This document shows positions 6,077-10,801 of a DNA stretch of 10,801 nucleotides, in pieces; positions within the stretch are counted from its first letter, which is position 1, and every line of letters starts with the position of its first letter. The notes below the pieces were generated by a model. The model saw only the letters and a program-made list of their open reading frames with translations. It was not told where the DNA came from and made no database searches. Location of the stretch: contig JACOYM010000081.1 in NCBI GenBank assembly GCA_016181905.1, forward strand, positions 1 to 10,801. Direction: 5' to 3'. This stretch comes from Candidatus Pacearchaeota archaeon (GTDB lineage: Archaea > Nanobdellota > Nanobdellia > Pacearchaeales > GW2011-AR1). The position numbers and the translations under genes were made by a program.

Positions 6077-6131
6077 GATAGAGAGGGTTTACAGCCCTAA
6101 CAGTTAAGTCAGAGCTACCCTCTTAACTATC
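6077..6131 (-). promoter_or_regulatory. Long bulged hairpin in the NYN mRNA leader
   Basis: Read on the minus strand, GATAG (6131-6127) pairs with CTATC (6081-6077). After a 3-base bulge (6126-6124), AGAGGGT (6123-6117) pairs with ACCCTCT (6088-6082). A further 9-bp stem with two G-U pairs, AGCTCTGAC (6116-6108) with GTTAGGGCT (6101-6093), closes on a six-base loop. A 4-base bulge (6092-6089) sits on the other side. The two G-U pairs would be A-C mismatches in the plus-strand RNA, which favours the minus strand. The right arm is followed by TTTT and, 12 bases later, the NYN ATG. If the TATA box at 6161-6170 is used, the hairpin lies wholly inside the leader. It does not match a riboswitch or tRNA that I recognise. 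Possible roles are attenuation, masking of translation start, or a cleavage target of the encoded nuclease. Confidence 0.6.
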
Positions 6132-6160
6132 AACCATTATAGTATAGTTATATGCTCGTT

Positions 6161-6170
6161 GTTTATAAAC
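6161..6170 (-). promoter_or_regulatory. TATA-like box of the NYN gene
   Basis: GTTTATAAAC is a perfect palindromic TATA-like element 101-110 bases ahead of the NYN ATG. It predicts transcription start near 6138-6140 and a leader of about 78 bases, long compared with the near-leaderless genes around it. Because the motif is symmetric it could also read rightward, but ppsA has its own better-placed box at 6231-6241. Confidence 0.45.
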
Positions 6171-6184
6171 TTTTCGATATTAAA

Positions 6185-6222
6185 AACTGTGTTATTTTTT
6201 AGGAATCATGCAACACAGTTGC
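6185..6222 (+). promoter_or_regulatory. Inverted-repeat candidate operator upstream of ppsA
   Basis: AACTGTGTT at 6185-6193 is the exact reverse complement of AACACAGTT at 6212-6220, with an 18-base spacer. The right arm is also the core of a second, compact palindrome, GCAAC-ACA-GTTGC at 6210-6222. The element ends 9 bases ahead of the ppsA TATA-like box, where an archaeal activator or repressor would act. Sugar-responsive regulators such as TrmB control ppsA in Thermococcales from a nearby palindrome, but that known site has a different sequence, so only the arrangement is comparable. Confidence 0.5.
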
Positions 6223-6230
6223 AAAAGGCA

Positions 6231-6241
6231 AAAATTTATTA
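6231..6241 (+). promoter_or_regulatory. TATA-like box of ppsA
   Basis: AAAATTTATTA is centred about 28 bases ahead of the ppsA ATG, which fits a leaderless or nearly leaderless transcript. The bases just before the ATG are T-rich (TTATTATTCTTTT) and contain no Shine-Dalgarno site. Confidence 0.5.
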
Positions 6242-6263
6242 AACTAGTTTTTATTATTCTTTT

Positions 6264-8840
6264 ATGAAAGATGGAAAAAGAGGCAAGCAGAAAACAAAAA
6301 CTGGCGAATATGTAAAATGGCTTTCTGAATTGTCAAACAAGGACGTTTCTATTGCCGGAGGCAAGGGTGCAAGCCTTGCAGAGATGTTCAACCTGAAGAT
6401 GCCTGTTCCCCCTGCATTTATCATTACAGCCCAGGCATTTTCATATTTCATTGAGCATGCGGGGCTGAAAGAAAAGATTCTTGGGATATTGTCAACCACG
6501 GACATAAACAATACTGCAGAGCTGGATGAGAATGCAAAAAATATCAGGGAAATGATTGAGAATGCAGAACTGCCGGAGGACTTGCAGAATGACGTCATAG
6601 AGGCATATGAGGCATTAAGCTTTGATGAGGATGCATTGAAAGATGCCACGCCAAATGCAGCAGCCATATTAAAATATTCAAGAGAGCCGGTATTTGTTGC
6701 TGTCAGAAGCTCTGCGACAACAGAGGATTTGGCAGATGCAAGCTTTGCAGGGCAGCAGGAAACATTTGTCAATGTAAAAGGCAATAATATGCTCATTGAT
6801 GCAGCAAAGAAGTGCGCTGCCTCTTTATTCACCGCAAGGGCAATCTATTACCGCGAGAAAAAAGGGTTTAAGCATGAAAGCTCGCTTCTTGCAATAGTTG
6901 TCCAGAAAATGATTAACTCTGAGAAATCTGGCGTCATCTTTTCTCATGACCCCATGTCACAAAAGGATAATATTGTTATCGAGGCTGTTTTTGGCCTTGG
7001 GGAGGGCATTGTTTCTGGCATGATATCCCCTGACCATTATGTTGTATCGCGAGAGTTGAAAATTGCTGAGAAAAAAATCTCTGAAAAAAAGATTGCGATA
7101 ATAAGGAATTCACAGGGCAGGACAGAACAAGTAGAACTGACGGCTGAAAGAAGCGCTCAGCAGGCTCTGGCAGAATATGAATTGAAAAAGCTTGCAGCAT
7201 ATGCAATTGAGATTGAAGAGCATTATAAAAAACCTCAGGATATAGAGTTTGGCATAGAGTCGGGCCATATTTATATCCTGCAGTCAAGGCCCATAACAAC
7301 CCTTAAAGAGAAAAAGGAATCTGGAGAGGTTGAGGGAAATCTTATACTCTCTGGAATAGCAGCCTCTCCTGGAATTGCATCAGGAGTCGCAAAGATAATA
7401 ATAGACATGTCTGACTTGAAAAAGATAAAGAAAGGCGATGTTCTTGTTACAGAGATGACAAACCCCGACATGGTTGTGACCATGCAGAAATCAGCAGCAA
7501 TTGTGACAAATTCAGGCGGCATGACAGCTCATGCAAGCATAGTCAGCAGAGAGATGGGCATTCCCGCAGTTGTCGGCGCAAAAACAGCGACATCTTCCCT
7601 GAAGGATGGCATGATAATCACAGTTGATGGAAACACAGGAAAGATTTATGAGGGAAAGGCAGAGGCAAAAATGGCAGATATTAAGCCAATTGTCCAGACA
7701 AAAACAAAGATAAAGGTTATTGTTGATTTGCCAGACTTCGCGGAAAGGGCAAGCAAGACAGGCTGCAAGGATGTTGGCTTGACAAGATTAGAGGGCATTA
7801 TAGCATCAAGCGGGAAACATCCATATTATTTCCTGAAAAAAGGCAAGATAGGGGATTATGAGGATGTTATCCATGATGGGATAAGCAGGATAGCAGAATA
7901 TTTTGATGAGCTGTGGATAAGGACATCTGACATAAGAAGTGATGAATACAGAAACCTTGAAGGCTCTGCCAAGGAGATTGAGGCAAACCCCATGCTTGGC
8001 ATGCATGGAATAAGGGACGGCTTGAAGAATATAGAAATCCTTAAGGCAGAGCTTAATGCATTAAAGAGGATAGCCAAAGAGGATAATAATAAGAAAATAG
8101 GAGTTATGATGCCCCAAATTATTTCTGTTGATGAAGTTAGAGAAGTAAAAAGAATTTTGAATAAAATAGGCTTTAAAGAAGTAAGGCTGGGAGTAATGGT
8201 TGAAACGCCCGCTGCTGTTCAGATAATAGATGATTTATGCAAAGAGGGAATAGATTTTATCAGCTTCGGCACAAATGACCTGACACAATATACGCTGGCA
8301 ATAGACAGGGGCAACGAGGCTGTTCAATATTTATACAATGAGATGCATCCTGCTGTTCTCTCTCAGCTTGCTTATGTCATTAATGCATGCAAAAAATACA
8401 ATACTGAAACAAGCATTTGCGGGCAGGCAGGCTCAAACAAGAGCATGGTTGAATTCCTTGTCAAGCATGGCATAGACAGCATAAGCGTAAATGCAGATGC
8501 TGCGCATGAAATAAGCCTTTTTGTCAGGGACTTGGAGGACAGGGGATTAAGGGGCAGCGAAAGAGGAAGCAGAGCAGAAGAGAATGAAAAAGGGAAAGAG
8601 GAACAAAATAAAGAAGAGACAGGGATTGAAGAGGAAAAGCCAGCAGAACAGGAAAAACCATCAGAGGATAATTTTACAGGCGTTGAATTGGGATTTGACC
8701 CATTTGAAGCCCAAGGCGCAGCAAATGCAGAAAAAAGCAGGAATGAGCAGGAAAACGGGCAAGGCGGGCGGGAATATGCAGAAAAGAATATAGAGGAAGA
8801 TGTTAAAGATGTGACTGATGAGGAGTTGGATATATTCTAA
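6264..8840 (+). CDS. ppsA: Phosphoenolpyruvate synthase (pyruvate, water dikinase) with acidic C-terminal tail
   Basis: PEP synthase converts pyruvate, ATP and water to PEP, AMP and phosphate, the entry step of gluconeogenesis. The 858-residue protein has three domains in order. The ATP-grasp domain (about 15-345) carries G-G-K-G-A-S-L (32-38) and V-R-S-S-A-T-T-E-D (147-155). The swivelling phosphohistidine domain (about 360-465) has the carrier His423 in S-G-G-M-T-A-H-A-S. The PEP/pyruvate-binding TIM barrel (about 480-760) has R508, W-I-R553-T-S-D, V-E647-T-P, G-T-N671-D-L-T-Q and the catalytic Cys719 in I-C-G-Q-A. The usual G-W-R-G motif reads G-M-H-G here (579-582). Residues about 762-858 form an extra acidic, low-complexity tail with a G-F-D-P-F-E patch (810-815) and the terminus E-E-L-D-I-F. 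The enzyme is cytosolic. The promoter region is shared with the divergent NYN gene and contains a palindromic candidate operator. Confidence 0.95.
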   Translation: MKDGKRGKQKTKTGEYVKWLSELSNKDVSIAGGKGASLAEMFNLKMPVPPAFIITAQAFSYFIEHAGLKEKILGILSTTDINNTAELDENAKNIREMIENAELPEDLQNDVIEAYEALSFDEDALKDATPNAAAILKYSREPVFVAVRSSATTEDLADASFAGQQETFVNVKGNNMLIDAAKKCAASLFTARAIYYREKKGFKHESSLLAIVVQKMINSEKSGVIFSHDPMSQKDNIVIEAVFGLGEGIVSGMISPDHYVVSRELKIAEKKISEKKIAIIRNSQGRTEQVELTAERSAQQALAEYELKKLAAYAIEIEEHYKKPQDIEFGIESGHIYILQSRPITTLKEKKESGEVEGNLILSGIAASPGIASGVAKIIIDMSDLKKIKKGDVLVTEMTNPDMVVTMQKSAAIVTNSGGMTAHASIVSREMGIPAVVGAKTATSSLKDGMIITVDGNTGKIYEGKAEAKMADIKPIVQTKTKIKVIVDLPDFAERASKTGCKDVGLTRLEGIIASSGKHPYYFLKKGKIGDYEDVIHDGISRIAEYFDELWIRTSDIRSDEYRNLEGSAKEIEANPMLGMHGIRDGLKNIEILKAELNALKRIAKEDNNKKIGVMMPQIISVDEVREVKRILNKIGFKEVRLGVMVETPAAVQIIDDLCKEGIDFISFGTNDLTQYTLAIDRGNEAVQYLYNEMHPAVLSQLAYVINACKKYNTETSICGQAGSNKSMVEFLVKHGIDSISVNADAAHEISLFVRDLEDRGLRGSERGSRAEENEKGKEEQNKEETGIEEEKPAEQEKPSEDNFTGVELGFDPFEAQGAANAEKSRNEQENGQGGREYAEKNIEEDVKDVTDEELDIF

Positions 8841-8897
8841 GTGCTTCCAGTAAGTTCTCTATTTTATCACCACTATTGAGATACAACATAACCAAAA

Positions 8898-8909
8898 GGT
8901 TTATAAACC
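8898..8909 (+). promoter_or_regulatory. TATA-like box of the small two-gene unit
   Basis: GGTTTATAAACC is a perfect 12-bp palindrome containing a TATA-like core, 49-60 bases ahead of the ATG at 8958. It predicts a leader of roughly 28-30 bases. A weaker A+T-rich site (CTTTAAGAAAATAA, about 8926-8939) lies at leaderless distance and cannot be excluded. Confidence 0.5.
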
Positions 8910-8957
8910 CCATTTTCTTACATACTTTAAGAAAATAAATAAAACCCTAGATAAAAA

Positions 8958-9212
8958 ATGACACAAGGAACTAATGCTGAGGCAATGATTCTCAAAATAG
9001 AGGCAGAGGCATCAACATGCGATTATATTGCAGGATGCGCAATGATTGAGAGAATGAAAATGCTCGAGGGAACAGGCCTTGCAAAGAACATCGATGAGCT
9101 TTTAGGGATATATGGGCATGTATACGAATATTGCAATGATAAAAAACATCCACAATGCAAGCATTTCAAAAACGAAATGTTTAAATCTTATGATATAGAG
9201 TTTATGAATTAA
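8958..9212 (+). CDS. Small four-cysteine protein, second member of the CX5C/CX7C type
   Basis: I do not recognise a named family for this 84-residue protein. Cysteines fall at C21-X5-C27 (CDYIAGC) and C59-X7-C67 (C-NDKKHPQ-C), the same pair spacings as in the 77-residue protein between eL33 and uL16. Both first pairs have an aromatic Tyr two residues after the first Cys, and both second pairs are followed by an aromatic residue three positions later. This suggests homologous small metal-binding proteins (zinc or iron-sulphur); His54, His64 and His69 could also take part. The segment between the pairs (29-52) is helical and contains Met and Leu. No signal peptide is present. The gene starts a plus-strand unit with the 160-residue protein 28 bases downstream. 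The start is set by the A-rich GATAAAAA leader and the TATA box about 50 bases upstream. Function unknown. Confidence 0.72.
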   Translation: MTQGTNAEAMILKIEAEASTCDYIAGCAMIERMKMLEGTGLAKNIDELLGIYGHVYEYCNDKKHPQCKHFKNEMFKSYDIEFMN

Positions 9213-9240
9213 ACAAACCAGATAAAAACAAAAATATAAA

Positions 9241-9723
9241 ATGGCAAGACAAGATACTGAAGAAAGAATAGCTGGCAAGGAATTTCTTGAGAGATATGAG
9301 TATGCAGGACTGGACGACGCATTCGAGCGGGCTTCTGCAGGCATAAAAGACGGACAGATTACAGATAACGGCATGCTTAAAGCAATCGAGAGTTATTCTG
9401 GCAAGTATGATACAGCATGCAATCAGACAAAGGTTGCAGAGTTTGTTGATTATGCCAAGGACAAGGGATGTGAGGATATTCCTGACAAGCTTAAAGGCAT
9501 GTTTGATAAGTACAAGGACAGGACAAGAGAGGAATTAGAAGATGAATTAAGGGAAGCAAAGAAATCAGGAAACAGAGACAAGGCGCAGGAGCTTTCAAAG
9601 GTTGTTATAGCACTTGATCTTTTGAAGCAGTATGTTCTTGATGGCGTGCTTTACAGCAATCTTGTTAAAGAAAATACCAAGAAAGGCTTAGAAGGGCTTG
9701 TTGAAGAGAATAGACGAGGGTAA
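9241..9723 (+). CDS. Helical cytosolic protein of unknown function
   Basis: This 160-residue protein is not one I recognise. It is highly charged, with no signal peptide or membrane segment, and appears almost fully helical. Residues 1-58 form one helical part. The middle holds two cysteines, Cys60 and Cys77. Residues 82-125 are a charged amphipathic stretch (DKYKDRTREELEDELREAKK) that may form a coiled coil or hairpin of helices, followed by a hydrophobic helix at 120-141 and a charged tail. It follows the four-cysteine gene by 28 bases in the same direction, with no TATA box of its own in the gap, so the two are likely one operon and may work together. The start fits the A-rich leader ending TATAAA directly ahead of ATG, seen at several other starts here. 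A T-rich terminator follows the stop codon. Confidence 0.7.
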   Translation: MARQDTEERIAGKEFLERYEYAGLDDAFERASAGIKDGQITDNGMLKAIESYSGKYDTACNQTKVAEFVDYAKDKGCEDIPDKLKGMFDKYKDRTREELEDELREAKKSGNRDKAQELSKVVIALDLLKQYVLDGVLYSNLVKENTKKGLEGLVEENRRG

Positions 9724-9767
9724 TTTTGTTTTTAATTTTTGTTGTAATTTTCTGCATTGATTTTTTT
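9722..9767 (+). terminator. T-rich archaeal terminator after the 160-residue gene
   Basis: Directly after the stop codon there are five T runs of four to seven bases, the last being seven Ts at 9761-9767. Multiple U tracts without a hairpin are the usual archaeal termination signal. The opposite strand lacks T runs here, so the signal serves the plus-strand unit only. The last T run overlaps the stop codon of the convergent gene. Confidence 0.6.
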
Positions 9768-10620
9768 ATTTCACAATTCTTTTAATCAGTTCAGCCATCA
9801 CCCTGATAAATTCATCTGTTCTTGCCTGCCATGCGTCTATGTCTGCTCCTTTTAAATCATTTATATCCCCATGAACTATCCTTCTGTGCAGGACATAAAG
9901 GTCGCGGTACCACACAACATACTTCATGCTTAGCATCTTCTTGTCAACAAACCTTTCCTTAAGCATGATTGGAACATGCTCTGGCGAAGGAGGAACCTGA
10001 TTGTCAGACATTAGTGCAGCATGCGCAGAATCAACCATTGCCCAATACAATCCCTCAATGCTGCCTAATTCAGATGCCTTGCTTCTTGCAAGATGCTGCG
10101 GCGCCCTCTGAAGGCATGTATAGACTGCCTCTGGGGTGGATTTTATTCTTCCTTGAATAAGCAATACCTTCAACGGGTTGAAGAATCCTCCGAAATCTAT
10201 CATTGCCTCTCCGTATCTTAAAATATTAATCACAACAGGGTCGCCTCTCAGCAAATCCTGCCACCATGTTGTAAGCTTTACAGAGTTGATATGCAGTTCT
10301 GTTTTGTAAGGATTGTCTCTTATAATATTTGCAAGCTCCTCCCTATACCATGCTATAAGCTCCTGGTCCCACTGAATGCTTGCATCATCTATTATAATGA
10401 TTACATCAATATCAGAACTAGCCTGTGCAGTCTGTTTAACCTGGCTGCCAAAAAGAACAATGCTTTTTACCATCTTGCTGAATTTTTCATAAACCTTTGT
10501 TGCAAAATCCATTGCTATATCCCTCTCTGACACGAACTTAAGTGTTGGAAAATCCCTTATAGAAATCTTTTTACCATTTTTACTACTATCTGTCTTTTTT
10601 AATTCAGAATTATCTGGCAT
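9766..10620 (-). CDS. MNT-type nucleotidyltransferase with HEPN-like helical domain
   Basis: This 284-residue protein has a Pol-beta-superfamily NTase domain at about 35-125, with G58-S59 and D70-I-D72 and a possible third acidic residue at E108. The rest is helical. Residues 128-166 align closely with 287-325 of the 625-residue protein (DPVVINILRYG with HPVIFTFIRDG; LLIQGRIKSTPEA with LLKMGRIKPSPES). Residues 189-253 align with its helical domain (VPPSPEHVPIML with PPPTPKETVPLM), so the two are paralogues. The helical part ends in H245-R-R-I-V-H250-G, which resembles the HEPN RNase motif RX4-6H except that the first Arg is His. RNase activity is therefore doubtful. MNT and HEPN proteins often form toxin-antitoxin pairs in which MNT modifies HEPN; here both parts are in one chain. 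Target unknown. It has a GAGG six bases ahead of ATG, the only well-placed Shine-Dalgarno-like site in the window. Confidence 0.82.
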   Translation of the reverse strand: MPDNSELKKTDSSKNGKKISIRDFPTLKFVSERDIAMDFATKVYEKFSKMVKSIVLFGSQVKQTAQASSDIDVIIIIDDASIQWDQELIAWYREELANIIRDNPYKTELHINSVKLTTWWQDLLRGDPVVINILRYGEAMIDFGGFFNPLKVLLIQGRIKSTPEAVYTCLQRAPQHLARSKASELGSIEGLYWAMVDSAHAALMSDNQVPPSPEHVPIMLKERFVDKKMLSMKYVVWYRDLYVLHRRIVHGDINDLKGADIDAWQARTDEFIRVMAELIKRIVK

Positions 10621-10660
10621 CTTTTTCCTCTTTTTATCTTTGGTATACCTATGTTATTAT

Positions 10661-10671
10661 GTTTTTAAATC
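10661..10671 (-). promoter_or_regulatory. TATA-like box of the 284-residue NTase gene
   Basis: On the minus strand the sequence reads GATTTAAAAAC, 41-51 bases ahead of the ATG. It predicts a start near 10638-10640 and a leader of about 20 bases that contains the GAGG ribosome-site candidate (10627-10630). Confidence 0.4.
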
Positions 10672-10706
10672 TTTTTAATATATATTTTGTGTTATATACT
10701 TTAGTC

Positions 10707-10764
10707 ATTACATCAAAGGCAAGGATACCTGTGCTTTTAAGCACAGCGAGGAATTGCCTTTTTC
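10707..10764 (+). ncRNA. Candidate small structured RNA, nested hairpin with T run
   Basis: AAAGGCAA at 10715-10722 pairs exactly with TTGCCTTT at 10754-10761. Inside it, CTGTGCT at 10729-10735 pairs exactly with AGCACAG at 10740-10746 around a TTTA loop. The two stems are separated by an asymmetric internal loop (GGATAC opposite CGAGGAA) that could hold tandem G-A pairs. The outer right arm runs into five Ts (10759-10763), as at an intrinsic terminator. A TATA-like site at about 10676-10686 predicts a start near 10707. Together these suggest a separate plus-strand RNA of about 55-60 bases, divergent from the NTase gene. It has no open reading frame. Start and end are estimates, and the family is unknown. 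It could instead be a leader of a gene beyond the window or part of a mobile element's end. Confidence 0.45.
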
Positions 10765-10801
10765 CACTAAATTTAATTCTGCTGATTTCTTAATATAACT
10801 G

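Noticed and set aside
6077..6131. tRNA gene or pseudo-tRNA
   Set aside because: Stacked stems first suggested a cloverleaf, but there is no T-arm GGTTCRA, no anticodon arm and no acceptor ending; the pairing is one linear hairpin.
6254..6832. 192-codon minus-strand open frame antisense to the start of ppsA
   Set aside because: It mirrors a certain PEP synthase coding region; Ser/Ala-rich translation is typical of an antisense shadow and no promoter or start context supports it.
9766..10620. Classic two-gene MNT/HEPN toxin-antitoxin system
   Set aside because: No separate HEPN partner gene adjoins it; NTase and helical parts are in one chain and the RNase motif is not intact.
10715..10761. 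k-turn or H/ACA guide RNA
   Set aside because: The internal loop allows G-A pairs but lacks a 3-base bulge in the required place, and no ACA box follows the stem, so only a generic structured RNA is claimed.
1..10801. CRISPR array, insertion sequence or integrase
   Set aside because: No evenly spaced direct repeats, transposase or recombinase motifs, or element-type terminal repeats were found.

Overview
The window comes from an archaeon, most likely a small-genome DPANN lineage of the Woesearchaeota/Pacearchaeota kind. The archaeal assignment rests on two archaeal/eukaryal-type ribosomal proteins (eL33/L35Ae and uL16/L10e), an Mre11-type nuclease, TATA-like boxes 25-50 bases ahead of most starts, and an almost complete lack of Shine-Dalgarno sequences. 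The DPANN placement is an inference from low G+C, short operons, many lineage-specific small proteins and a divergent PEP synthase.

Left part (1-2207): a minus-strand pair, mre11 followed after one base by the start of a probable GNAT acetyltransferase that runs off the left edge. A gap of about 240 bases with TATA boxes and a 10-bp inverted repeat separates it from a plus-strand gene for an exported protein of unknown function with three cysteines.

Centre (2239-5361): a 625-residue multidomain nucleotidyltransferase, then a tight three-gene ribosomal cluster, eL33 - small four-cysteine protein - uL16. This meets the convergent minus-strand NYN/PIN-like ribonuclease gene (5362-6060), which looks more A+T-rich than its neighbours. 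In an apparently leaderless genome the NYN gene has a long predicted leader (about 75-80 bases) that folds into a roughly 21-bp bulged hairpin followed by a short U run.

Right part (6061-10801): the divergent NYN/ppsA control region carries a 9-bp inverted repeat just ahead of the ppsA TATA box. ppsA encodes a full PEP synthase (ATP-grasp, phosphohistidine and TIM-barrel domains) with an extra acidic tail of about 95 residues. Next come two small co-oriented genes, a four-cysteine protein with the same CX5C...CX7C pattern as the one between the ribosomal genes, and a 160-residue helical protein. A T-rich terminator separates them from a convergent 284-residue nucleotidyltransferase, a clear paralogue of the catalytic and helical part of the 625-residue protein. 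At the right edge, divergent from that gene, is a strong nested hairpin with its own TATA-like box and a T run, a candidate small RNA.

Most of the window is housekeeping (repair, translation, gluconeogenesis). The least explained parts are the two paralogous NTase-helical proteins (one with an apparent dead NTase copy in front of the live one), the paired four-cysteine proteins, the NYN leader hairpin and the right-edge RNA candidate. No CRISPR array, transposase, rRNA or tRNA gene was seen.
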